DNA of 13,659 bases from Gammaproteobacteria bacterium (GCA_003231795.1 QIJI01000322.1:1-13659), one strand, 5' to 3'; shown: positions 7,690 through 13,659, counted from the first letter of the stretch. Made by a program: numbers and translations. The notes: a model not told the origin generated them from the letters alone.

Positions 7690-8022
7690 ATGAAAACAGA
7701 ACCAGTCAGCATTCGGACAAAAGTACAATTGCTTGCCGAGGCCGCTGATATCGAACATACATCTCGTTCGCTTAAGGCGATGTCGCATCCCCTGCGGTTG
7801 AAAATACTATGTATACTCGGCAATGGTGAAATTTGTGTGCAGTCGATTGTAGACAATGTCGGAACTTCTCAAAGTAATATCTCACAACATCTCGCGATTT
7901 TACGCGATAAAGGTATACTGTCGTCGCGCAAGGATGCCAACAAGGTTTTTTATCGTGTCGATGACAAGCGCACCCTGCAATTGATAGGAATGATGCAGGA
8001 AGTGTTCTGTTCGGCCAAGTAA
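7690..8022 (+). CDS. ArsR-family transcriptional regulator, SqrR/BigR-like cysteine pattern
   Basis: A small winged-helix repressor of 110 residues. The pattern SLKAMSHPLRLKILCIL (about 27-43), the recognition region SQSNISQHLAILRDKG (60-75) and the wing with SSRKDANKVFYRV are typical of ArsR proteins. The metal box ELCVCD reads EICVQS, so the CxC arsenic/cadmium pair is incomplete. Instead there are cysteines at 41 (after RLKIL) and 107 (in EVFC), which match the positions I recall for the persulfide-sensing pair of SqrR and BigR; C49 is extra. An adjacent rhodanese-fold gene 17 bp downstream supports a link with reactive sulfur. It may control itself and the downstream genes. An AAGG lies 3 bases before ATG 7690, which is close for a ribosome site. 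Another ArsR specificity, such as a single-thiol redox or metal sensor, remains possible. Confidence 0.88.
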   Translation: MKTEPVSIRTKVQLLAEAADIEHTSRSLKAMSHPLRLKILCILGNGEICVQSIVDNVGTSQSNISQHLAILRDKGILSSRKDANKVFYRVDDKRTLQLIGMMQEVFCSAK

Positions 8023-8039
8023 ACTCGTAATCTCGATTT

Positions 8040-8468
8040 ATGATGACTCAAATTTCTGAATTTTCGGTAAATAATCCGTTTCTGGTTATTGCCTTTGTAA
8101 TTTTGCTGGCGCTGATATTTTTTAACGAGATGAAAATCGCGACCCAACGTTTTGCAAGCCTGTCGCCGGCCGCAGCGGTACAGTTAATGAATAGTGAAGA
8201 AGTCGTGGTGCTCGACGTGCGCGAAGCGAGCGAGACCGTGGGTGGAAAAATCGCCAAGGCTATTCAAATTCCAGTGGGTGCCGTTGCCAAGCGCGTTAGT
8301 GAACTGGAAAAACACAAGAGCAAAACCCTGCTGGTTTACGATAAAACCGGAGCGCGCGCCGGTATTGCCTGCAAGGAGCTGAGCAAGAACGGATTTGAAA
8401 AAGTTTATAGCTTAAATGGCGGTGTGATGGCCTGGCAGGACGCACATATGCCCCTTAGTAAAAAGTAA
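8040..8468 (+). CDS. yibN: Membrane-anchored rhodanese-like protein (YibN-like), catalytic Cys absent
   Basis: 142 residues: one N-terminal membrane helix (about 13-29, rich in Ile/Leu/Phe) and a single rhodanese domain (about 38-138) facing the cytoplasm by homology. Fold markers are VVVLDVREASE, the IQIPVGA strand, LEKHKSKTLLVY and YSLNGGVMAWQ. The loop that normally starts with the catalytic Cys reads YDKTGARAG, with Asp101 in its place; the only cysteine, C111, lies in the following helix. Thiosulfate or persulfide transfer by the classical route is therefore unlikely. E. coli YibN, which sits in the same secB-gpsA neighbourhood, also lacks Cys at that loop as I recall it, and has been reported to associate with the YidC insertase. 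ATG 8040 is followed at once by a second ATG. The gene is 17 bp after the ArsR-like gene, and the 180-bp gap to secB is filled by a palindrome. Confidence 0.88.
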   Translation: MMTQISEFSVNNPFLVIAFVILLALIFFNEMKIATQRFASLSPAAAVQLMNSEEVVVLDVREASETVGGKIAKAIQIPVGAVAKRVSELEKHKSKTLLVYDKTGARAGIACKELSKNGFEKVYSLNGGVMAWQDAHMPLSKK

Positions 8469-8473
8469 TCCAT

Positions 8474-8636
8474 AGGGAGCCTAGATCAATTCATGAATGA
8501 CCGCGTTGTGCCCAAAATGACCAATTTCTGCGTTGTGAAACTTAGCAATAGCTCTGCTATTACTTACTTTTCACGCCTTGAAATTGACCATTTTGAATCA
8601 CAACCCGATTCATCCAGAATTAATCAGAGGCTCCCT
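8474..8636. repeat. Imperfect long palindrome (MITE-like) between yibN and secB
   Basis: About 163 bp with perfect 9-bp ends AGGGAGCCT (8474-8482) and AGGCTCCCT (8628-8636), and arms of about 80 bases that pair over roughly three quarters of their length by eye. Shared blocks in the two arms include GTTGTG, CAAAATG, CAATTTC and GTGAAA. The tip is AATAGC-TCT-GCTATT (8547-8561). It begins 6 bases after the yibN stop and ends 11 bases before the secB ATG, so it occupies the whole gap. As RNA it would form one very long hairpin between two co-directional genes, and its base abuts the secB ribosome site. Its sequence is unrelated to the palindrome at 7491-7656, but the size and architecture are alike. 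No flanking target duplication is obvious. Confidence 0.82.
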
Positions 8637-8647
8637 GGAATAAACAT

Positions 8648-9115
8648 ATGAACGATCAGAAACCGCCCCCAAAACAGTTTGCCATCCAGAAGTTGTATAT
8701 CAAAGACGCGTCTTTCGAGTCCCCGTCTTCTCCCGAATCCTTCGCATTCCAGAAGTGGGAACCCAAGATTGACTTGAACATCAACAACAGCAGTAAGACG
8801 CTCGATAACGATCGCTATGAAGCGGTTCTTCGGATTACCCTGACAGCAACCCATCAGGACGCAACGGCATTTCTGGTTGAAGTTCATCAGGCGGGCATGT
8901 TTTCAGTTAGCGGGTTTGATGACAGTGAGCTGCAATACCTGCTGAGCAGTCAATGTATGAATATCCTGTTCCCCTACGCACGCGAAGTAATATCCGATTT
9001 AACCGTGCGAGGTGGGTTTCCGCCGGTTATATTGTCGCCGGTAAACTTTGATGCCCTCTACCAGCAACATTTGCAAGCACAGGCTAAAAAGGGCGAAGAC
9101 GAAGCTACCCACTGA
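8648..9115 (+). CDS. secB: Protein-export chaperone SecB
   Basis: A cytosolic tetrameric chaperone that keeps precursor proteins unfolded and hands them to SecA for Sec-dependent export. The 155-residue length is normal. Family landmarks are visible: FAIQKLYIKDASFESP near the N-terminus, FQKWEPKIDLNIN, YEAVLRITLTA, FLVEVHQAGMF, LFPYAREVISDL and GFPPVILSPVNFDALY. The C-terminus is the usual acidic, flexible tail. The upstream ribosome site is weak (GGA about 8 bases before ATG 8648) and lies at the edge of the palindrome. The stop codon overlaps the start of gpsA by one base, so translation is probably coupled. The secB-gpsA pair is conserved in gammaproteobacteria; the usual glutaredoxin gene grxC between yibN and secB is missing. 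Confidence 0.97.
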   Translation: MNDQKPPPKQFAIQKLYIKDASFESPSSPESFAFQKWEPKIDLNINNSSKTLDNDRYEAVLRITLTATHQDATAFLVEVHQAGMFSVSGFDDSELQYLLSSQCMNILFPYAREVISDLTVRGGFPPVILSPVNFDALYQQHLQAQAKKGEDEATH

Positions 9116-10107
9116 TGGGAGAAACAGTTGCCGTGCTGGGCGCCGGGTCGTGGGGAACCGCGCTCGCAATTCAGCTGGCGCGCAATGGTCTGAGTATTCG
9201 TCTGTGGGGCCATGATCCGGCACAGATCGAGCGCTTGCAGGAACGGGGCGAAAATTCCGATTATCTGCCAGGTTTCAGACTGGCTGATAATATCCAGGCG
9301 ATTGCTGAACTGTCCACCGCAGTAGCCGAGGTAAACTTTATACTAATCGCAATTCCGAGTAAGGGGTTCCGCGATCTGCTGCAACAACTGAAGCCGCTTG
9401 TATCTGACCAGGTCGCAATTTTCTGGGCCAGCAAGGGTTTTGAAATCGAAAGCGGAAATCTGCTGCACGAAATCATCGGTCAGGAGATGCCGCACCAACG
9501 CTTCGGTGTCATCTCGGGTCCTACTTTCGCGGCCGAGGTTGCACGTGGACTACCCGCGGCAATAGCCTGTGCCGGCAATCATGACGAAACCACTTCCCGA
9601 TTTGCCGAATTACTGCGAGGGCATCATTTCCGGGCCTACACATCGGAGGATATTATCGGTGTCGAGCTTGGTGGGGCGTTAAAGAACGTGCTCGCCATTG
9701 CCGTAGGCGTAGCCGATGGACTCGGGTTCGGTGCCAATACGCGAGCCGCATTGATAACTCGGGGCCTCGCCGAAATCATGCGCCTCGGGGTTGAACTGGG
9801 GGCGAATCAGGAAACGATGATGGGCCTGGCCGGGCTGGGTGATGTTATTTTGACCTGTACCGACGATCAAAGTCGCAATCGACGATTCGGGATTGCTATC
9901 GGTCAGGGTAAAAATCTGCATCAGGCTGAGATTGAAGTTGGGCAGACTGTTGAAGGTCTGCCAGCGGCCAAAGCAATATATTTAAAAGCGCAGAAACTCG
10001 GGCTTGACTTACCCATTATTGAAACGGTGTATCGCGTGCTGTACGAAGGCAAGAGTCCGCAGGATGCAGTCACTGACCTGGAAAGCCGGCCCCAGGGTCC
10101 TGAGTAA
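9115..10107 (+). CDS. gpsA: NAD(P)-dependent glycerol-3-phosphate dehydrogenase
   Basis: A cytosolic enzyme that reduces dihydroxyacetone phosphate to sn-glycerol 3-phosphate, the backbone for phospholipid synthesis. At 330 residues it has family length. The Rossmann motif GAGSWGTALA starts at residue 9. The first conserved lysine is K107 in FWASKGFE, followed by ISGPTFAAEVA, and the second catalytic Lys is K190 in LGGALKNVLAI. Substrate-binding landmarks ANTRAALITRGL and GLAGLGDVILTC follow, and the C-terminal helical domain is complete. The ATG overlaps the secB stop (TGATG), which fixes the start. In E. coli cysE lies between gpsA and trmL; here gpsA faces trmL directly across a 94-bp convergent gap. 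Confidence 0.97.
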   Translation: MGETVAVLGAGSWGTALAIQLARNGLSIRLWGHDPAQIERLQERGENSDYLPGFRLADNIQAIAELSTAVAEVNFILIAIPSKGFRDLLQQLKPLVSDQVAIFWASKGFEIESGNLLHEIIGQEMPHQRFGVISGPTFAAEVARGLPAAIACAGNHDETTSRFAELLRGHHFRAYTSEDIIGVELGGALKNVLAIAVGVADGLGFGANTRAALITRGLAEIMRLGVELGANQETMMGLAGLGDVILTCTDDQSRNRRFGIAIGQGKNLHQAEIEVGQTVEGLPAAKAIYLKAQKLGLDLPIIETVYRVLYEGKSPQDAVTDLESRPQGPE

Positions 10108-10121
10108 ATCAGAACCCACCC

Positions 10122-10193
10122 CTGTCATCCCCCGCGCTACTACGCCGTCATCCCCGCCTACGCGTTATTAAATTCATATCTATCGGAATGACG
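10122..10193. repeat. Remnant intergenic palindromic repeat with two GTCATCCCC copies
   Basis: The convergent gap between gpsA and trmL has GTCATCCCC twice (10124-10132 and 10147-10155), followed by CGCG or CCTACGCG. CGTCAT at 10146-10151 is matched by ATGACG at 10188-10193. This looks like a decayed member of the GTCATTCCCGC-type intergenic repeats common in proteobacteria. It could act as a weak bidirectional terminator; no strong stem plus T-run is seen. Confidence 0.4.
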
Positions 10194-10201
10194 ATCCAAT
10201 A

Positions 10202-10672
10202 TCAATCGACACTGTCCCGGTTGAAATCGAGTTGGCGCCAGGCTTCGTATACCGCGATCGAAACCGTATTTGACAGGTTCAAACTGCGCGATGCTGAGGT
10301 CATCGGCAGCCGCAGTTTCCTGTCACCATGCAGTGAATCCAGAATCGATTGAGGTAAACCCCGGCTTTCCGGACCGAACATGAGCGCATCCCCCGGTTGA
10401 AATACCGCATTACTGTAAATTTTCTCTGCCTTCGTTGTAAAGGCGTATAAGTTGTTGAATTGGCAATTGTTTCGGAAATCATCGTAGTCGCGATAACAGT
10501 TAATATCGGCCCATTCGTGGTAATCCAGACCAGCGCGACGCAGTTGTTTGTGATCCAGATCAAAGCCCAGTGGTTCGATCAAATTGAGCTGAAATCCTGT
10601 ATTTGCCGCCAGGCGAATAACATTTCCGGTATTGGGTGGAATCTCGGGTTCAAATAAGACGATATGTATCAT
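10202..10672 (-). CDS. trmL: tRNA (cytidine/uridine(34)-2'-O)-methyltransferase TrmL
   Basis: A SPOUT-class enzyme that 2'-O-methylates the wobble nucleotide 34 of tRNA-Leu isoacceptors. The 156-residue product is nearly the same length as E. coli TrmL. It opens with MIHIVLFEPEIPPNTGN, then LRRAGLDYHE. The S-adenosylmethionine knot motifs are MFGPESRGLP (98-107) and LRLPM...SRSLNLSNTVSIAVYEAW (from about 120). ATG 10672 is chosen because family members begin exactly there; a TTG at 10711 would add 13 residues with no family counterpart. No clear ribosome site is visible before ATG 10672. It is transcribed toward gpsA and diverges from the pilus operon, sharing the 10673-10944 intergenic region with it. 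Confidence 0.95.
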   Translation of the reverse strand: MIHIVLFEPEIPPNTGNVIRLAANTGFQLNLIEPLGFDLDHKQLRRAGLDYHEWADINCYRDYDDFRNNCQFNNLYAFTTKAEKIYSNAVFQPGDALMFGPESRGLPQSILDSLHGDRKLRLPMTSASRSLNLSNTVSIAVYEAWRQLDFNRDSVD

Positions 10673-10805
10673 GCCAAAAATAATTTCAACGATTTGCTTG
10701 AAATAACCCAATTATGAGTTAAGATTTCTAATAGTGACAATAAGTTATAGCGATTACTTTAAGGAATATCTAGAATAATTCACAACCAGAATGGAGTCTA
10801 TAACT

Positions 10806-10918
10806 TTCCGTAGCAGGGCGCGGAAGGTGTTTGATTGCGAGGGGGGCAAGTTATTTCGCAGATCGGAGCGATAGCTTGCCTTAGTTAATTAGTAGCTGTC
10901 TGACAAGGCAGCAGACAG
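10806..10918 (+). other. Leader with three potential hairpins upstream of the pilus operon
   Basis: The 230-base region before the pilus operon has no gene. Three successive inverted repeats are visible: TTCCG (10806-10810) with CGGAA (10821-10825); GGCAAG-TTAT...CGC (10845-10859) with GCG-ATAG-CTTGCC (10868-10880); and CTGTCTG (10896-10902) with CAGACAG (10912-10918). The last ends 16 bases before the ribosome site. This could be a structured 5' leader, an RNA-binding-protein target or operator sites. It does not match the cyclic-di-GMP riboswitch consensus as I remember it. No strong promoter stands out; TAGAAT at 10771-10776 is a possible -10 box without a good -35. Confidence 0.35.
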
Positions 10919-10933
10919 ATAACTGACATTATC

Positions 10934-10937
10934 GGAG
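10934..10937 (+). promoter_or_regulatory. Ribosome binding site for the GTG start of the first pilus gene
   Basis: GGAG is followed by 7 bases and then GTG 10945. This supports GTG as the true start of the PilM/MshI-like gene. Confidence 0.7.
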
Positions 10938-10944
10938 CTAAACC

Positions 10945-11856
10945 GTGGGTCTGTTTACAGCGTCCAGAAGAGATTCCCAGATCGGGGTTGATTTCCTGCC
11001 CGATGGCGTTGCTATCGCCCAGGTTCGCACCAGCAAGAGCAATCCGGGTCAGATCATGCGAAGTGCTTTTGTCAAAGCTTCGGGGCAGGTCGATCAGGTT
11101 GAGGCATTGAAGGAGTGGGTTCGTAGTAACAATCTACAAAAGTCTGCCTGCGTGTGTCTTGTCGCGGACGATGATTTTGATCTGTACCAGGTTGAGAAAC
11201 CGGAAGTTGATGAGACTGAAATGATTCAGGCAGTGACCTGGAAAATCAAGGATTTGATTAATTATGATGTCGCAAGCGCGGTGGTCGATAGCTATCCCAT
11301 GCCGGTTTCGAGTAAAAATAATCAACAGCAGGTCGGTGTAGTGGCGGCCCGGGAAACGGTAATCAGGAACTATGTCGACGGTATAAAGTCATGCGGCATG
11401 GAGCTGGTTGCTCTGGATGTACCAGAGCTCGCGAGGTCGAACCTGCAAACCGTACATAACAGCACCGAACAATCGATGGCCTTACTCGGCCTGACGCGAA
11501 GCAATGGTATGCTCAGCATTTATCAGGATTCCGACCTTTATGTGAACCGGGATTTCCTGATTGGAATCGATCAACTCGAACAGGCTACTGCCGAAGATGA
11601 GTCGGTGTTTGATTCACTGCTACTCGAATTACAGCGTTCACTTGATTATTTCGAAAGTTATTACGGCATGGGTACGGTGCAGAATCTGCGCATTTTCCCA
11701 CAATTACCGGTTACTGAAAAAATGGCCATGTACCTTCAAAACCTGACCAACTTCGATATCGATTTCATTAGTTTCGGGAGTGATGAGTCAACCCCGGGAC
11801 TCGAACAACATTGTTTTCATGCCTATTGCGCTGCTCTGCGCGGGGTGAATTTGTGA
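10945..11856 (+). CDS. mshI: PilM-like pilus biogenesis protein, MshI type
   Basis: A cytoplasmic actin-like protein of the PilM/MshI family that binds the N-terminal tail of its PilN-type partner and helps build the pilus alignment complex at the inner membrane. It has 303 residues, shorter than type IVa PilM (about 350) and close to MshI. The N-terminus RRDSQIGVDFLPDGVAIAQV carries the phosphate-1-like motif of the fold. The middle region (VEKPEVDETEMIQAVTWKIKDLI) and QVGVVAARETVIRNYVDGI are typical of the family, and a late segment LLLELQRSLDYFESYYG fits the second subdomain. Translation starts at GTG with a good ribosome site. It is the first of at least five overlapping or abutting genes, and its stop overlaps the next GTG start by 4 bp. 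The upstream mshH seen in some MSHA loci is absent. Confidence 0.85.
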   Translation: MGLFTASRRDSQIGVDFLPDGVAIAQVRTSKSNPGQIMRSAFVKASGQVDQVEALKEWVRSNNLQKSACVCLVADDDFDLYQVEKPEVDETEMIQAVTWKIKDLINYDVASAVVDSYPMPVSSKNNQQQVGVVAARETVIRNYVDGIKSCGMELVALDVPELARSNLQTVHNSTEQSMALLGLTRSNGMLSIYQDSDLYVNRDFLIGIDQLEQATAEDESVFDSLLLELQRSLDYFESYYGMGTVQNLRIFPQLPVTEKMAMYLQNLTNFDIDFISFGSDESTPGLEQHCFHAYCAALRGVNL

Positions 11857-12455
11857 TCGTTCAACAGATCAATCTTTACCAGGATCGTTTTAAAGAAAAA
11901 CGGCTATGGATATCGGCAACACAACTGGCGACGGTGTTGGTCATTCTGGTTGCAGCTGGGGCTATCTGGAGTTTTTTGCTGTCCGACCGGCTCGATAAAG
12001 CCAATCAGCGTTACCTTGCGGTCAAAGCGGATCAAGTTCGTATGACCGTAGAATTGGCCAGTGCAAGCGCCGAACTCGCCCAATTACTCGAAGACACGCG
12101 TCTCGATGAAGATATAGAAGATACTTCACGACAGATATCGGCGCGCAAAAAGGTACTGACTTTTGTCGATGCCAATCGGTTTGGTTCGGGTCAGGGATTT
12201 TCGAACTATCTGGTCGCGCTATCTAATTTGCAGGTCAAGGATGTATGGCTTAGCAGAATTCGGCTGGCCGAAAATTTTATGGCGATTAAAGGCAGTTCGC
12301 TAAGCGCGGAGAAGGTTCCCGGTTATTTCGATCGTTTCAGCGAAGAAACGGTGTTTAAGGGTAATCGTTTCGATCTATTTGAAGTGAGTCGTGCCCAAGA
12401 TACTGAATGGAAGGTCGATTTCGAAATCGCTACCCGGGTTAATGCTGATGAGTAG
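11853..12455 (+). CDS. PilN-like pilus assembly protein (MshI2 type)
   Basis: An inner-membrane protein of 200 residues. The short cytoplasmic tail has the PilM-binding INLY motif (MIVQQINLYQDRF), followed by a single membrane helix (about 21-43), a periplasmic coiled coil (about 45-100) and a PilN-type globular domain (about 105-195, including YLVALSNLQVKDVWLSRIRL). By homology it pairs with the downstream MshJ/PilO-like protein to bridge the inner-membrane platform to the secretin. GTG 11853 overlaps the previous stop (GTGA) and places the INLY motif at residues 6-9, as expected. A longer reading from ATG 11811 would add 14 unrelated residues. The gene ends inside the start region of the next one. 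Confidence 0.87.
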   Translation: MIVQQINLYQDRFKEKRLWISATQLATVLVILVAAGAIWSFLLSDRLDKANQRYLAVKADQVRMTVELASASAELAQLLEDTRLDEDIEDTSRQISARKKVLTFVDANRFGSGQGFSNYLVALSNLQVKDVWLSRIRLAENFMAIKGSSLSAEKVPGYFDRFSEETVFKGNRFDLFEVSRAQDTEWKVDFEIATRVNADE

Positions 12456-13104
12456 TGAGCTGAAGAAGTACGCTGATCGATTCAACGCGCAGACCCTGCG
12501 CGAACGGGGTTTGATCGCGTTGTCGATTCTGGTAATCACGGCATTTGCCTGGTGGAATTATTACGCCGAACCCGAATTGGCACAAATCAAAGCCAAACAG
12601 CAGGAAAACCAAAGGATCAGTCGCGAAGTAGAAGCCACGCGAACTCAGGTAAGGTCCATTCGTCAGCGAATGGCTGCCGGCGTATATCAGGAAAAAGAGG
12701 TGCAGTTGGCGATGCTGGTTCTGCAACTGCAGCAAGTAGAAGAAGATTTGCGGGTTAAGACAGTCGAACTGATAGATCCGGAAAAAATGTTTCAGCTGAT
12801 GAACGAACTGATTTACCGTGATTCGCGCCTGAAGTTATTAAGTCTCAAGCGACGTGATGTAAAGCCCGCCATTGCGGTCAGCGAAGATGATCCCACTCAG
12901 GACCCGGGTATTTATCGGCATTTGCTGGAAATCGAATTTTCAGGGAAGTATCTCGATATTCTGCGCTATATGCAGACATTGGAAGATCTCGACTGGAAGT
13001 TGTTGTGGGATGAAATTGAAATCGTCAGCGAAGAATATCCGAAGGTGATAGTAAAAGTGGTGATCTCGACTCTTTCGACCCGCAAAGAATGGGTGGGGCT
13101 CTGA
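12448..13104 (+). CDS. mshJ: MSHA biogenesis protein MshJ (PilO-like)
   Basis: A bitopic inner-membrane protein of 218 residues. The N-terminus LKKYADRFNAQTLRERGLIALS matches the MshJ habit of a short amphipathic stretch with RER just before the membrane helix (about 21-39). A Gln/Glu/Arg-rich coiled coil follows (about 45-105), then a ferredoxin-like PilO domain (about 108-215). It should dimerise with the PilN-like partner. Two ATG codons are possible, 12442 and 12448; the second is chosen because it gives a typical MshJ N-terminus, overlapping the previous gene by 8 bp. Neither has a strong ribosome site, so coupled translation is likely. Confidence 0.83.
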   Translation: MSSELKKYADRFNAQTLRERGLIALSILVITAFAWWNYYAEPELAQIKAKQQENQRISREVEATRTQVRSIRQRMAAGVYQEKEVQLAMLVLQLQQVEEDLRVKTVELIDPEKMFQLMNELIYRDSRLKLLSLKRRDVKPAIAVSEDDPTQDPGIYRHLLEIEFSGKYLDILRYMQTLEDLDWKLLWDEIEIVSEEYPKVIVKVVISTLSTRKEWVGL

Positions 13105-13105
13105 T

Positions 13106-13522
13106 ATGCGACGCATAATAGCAACTTATATTACAGTAGTTGCCCTGCTTACCCTGGGTTTCCTCGGATTCGGTACCCTGGTACACGCACAGGAATTACG
13201 CGACCCGATGCAACCTCCGCCTTACGCCTTGAAGAAATTCCAACAGGCCAAATGGGCGAAAACTGCCAAACCGGCCAAGCCCAGGGTCGATAAGCCGACG
13301 CAAAAACCATTACAGCTAACTTCGATTTTGATTTCGAACAATCGCAAAATAGCGATCATCGACGATCAGATGTTGAGGATTGGCGACACAATTCAAGACG
13401 CCAGGCTGGTCAAACTAACCCGTAACAGTGCTCGTTTACTACGCAAGGGAAAAGTGATCAATCTGAGCCTTAATAACGATTTAATAGCCATAAAGAAAAA
13501 AGCTGTTGAGAATGACCTATGA
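13106..13522 (+). CDS. mshK: MSHA biogenesis protein MshK (PilP-like periplasmic protein)
   Basis: A small periplasmic protein of 138 residues. It has a signal peptide (about 1-28, ending LVHA), the motif ELRDPMQPP right after it, a Lys/Pro/Ala-rich linker (about 42-68), and a compact beta-domain (about 70-128) that reads LQLTSILISNNRKIAIIDDQMLRIGD and then RLLRKGKVINLSL in pieces. This is the PilP-type fold and fits MshK, which is smaller than PilP and lacks a lipobox. By homology it links the PilN/PilO-like pair to the secretin. ATG 13106 follows the mshJ stop by one base, with GGGG about 8 bases upstream. The stop overlaps the next start as ATGA. The Lys-rich linker is longer than I would expect for MshK. 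Confidence 0.82.
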   Translation: MRRIIATYITVVALLTLGFLGFGTLVHAQELRDPMQPPPYALKKFQQAKWAKTAKPAKPRVDKPTQKPLQLTSILISNNRKIAIIDDQMLRIGDTIQDARLVKLTRNSARLLRKGKVINLSLNNDLIAIKKKAVENDL

Positions 13523-13659
13523 ATAAACAACGTTTAATTGTAATTGCCCTGGCCGGTTTGCTAAGTGCCTGTGCATCGTCTCAGCACCGCGTAAATACCT
13601 ATCAAACGCAACAGGCGATTGATGATGCGCTTAGCCAGGCTGCTGCGGTTCAAATTCCC
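13519..13659 (+). CDS. mshL: Start of secretin lipoprotein MshL (partial, cut by window end)
   Basis: Forty-seven codons are present before the window ends. The N-terminus MNKQRLIVIALAGLLSAC is a lipoprotein signal peptide with lipobox L15-S16-A17-C18. The mature part begins SSQHRVNTYQTQQAIDDAL. MSHA secretins (MshL) are lipoproteins encoded directly after mshK, whereas type IVa PilQ usually lacks a lipobox, so position and signal both suggest MshL. The secretin domain itself is outside the window. ATG 13519 overlaps the mshK stop (ATGA), which fixes the start. Confidence 0.75.
   Translation, partial: MNKQRLIVIALAGLLSACASSQHRVNTYQTQQAIDDALSQAAAVQIP

Noticed and set aside
8474..8636. Simple Rho-independent terminator between yibN and secB
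   Set aside because: The stem is far longer than a terminator, is imperfect, and has no T-run at its end. Repeat element is the better description, though partial termination is possible.
10825..10840. Possible sigma54 promoter (AGGTGTTTGATTGCG) upstream of the pilus operon
   Set aside because: The GG and GC elements are one base too close together, and the flanking bases fit the consensus poorly.
10786..10930. Cyclic-di-GMP (GEMM) riboswitch ahead of the pilus operon
   Set aside because: The conserved GCA-rich core and tetraloop-receptor pattern I remember are not present; only generic hairpins are seen.

Overview
The window looks like chromosomal DNA of a free-living gammaproteobacterium, possibly marine. 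The evidence is conserved gammaproteobacterial neighbourhoods (envC-ctpA-yibQ facing yibN-secB-gpsA-trmL, then an MSHA-type pilus operon), typical product lengths, and moderate base composition. No phage genes, transposase, CRISPR array, rRNA or tRNA was seen. Coding density is high, and no gene-free stretch exceeds about 235 bases.

Layout. (1) 203-3921, plus strand: a response regulator and a membrane histidine-kinase-like protein overlapping by ATGA, then an amidase-signature hydrolase. (2) 3932-7461, minus strand, read right to left: envC, then an S41 C-terminal processing protease, then a YibQ-type divergent polysaccharide deacetylase. This is a cell-envelope cluster. (3) 7690-10107, plus strand: a small ArsR-family regulator with the cysteine pattern of persulfide sensors, a membrane-anchored YibN-like rhodanese domain lacking the catalytic cysteine, secB, and gpsA. 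(4) 10202-10672, minus strand: trmL, converging on gpsA. (5) 10945 to the window end, plus strand: five tightly coupled pilus genes (PilM/MshI-like, PilN-like, MshJ/PilO-like, MshK/PilP-like, and the lipoprotein start of an MshL secretin). A roughly 230-base leader with several potential hairpins precedes them.

The pieces most worth a second look are these. Two unrelated imperfect palindromes of similar size (about 163-166 bp) sit on either side of the arsR-yibN pair. One fills the envC/arsR divergent region and the other fills the gap between yibN and secB, where grxC lies in E. coli. The ArsR-like protein has Cys41 and Cys107, the arrangement I recall for SqrR/BigR sulfur sensors, and it adjoins a rhodanese-fold protein. 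The kinase-like protein has Ser at the apparent phospho-His position and a long extra segment near its C-terminus, while its partner regulator keeps every receiver residue. All comparisons were made by eye and from memory of the families; no database search or folding was run.
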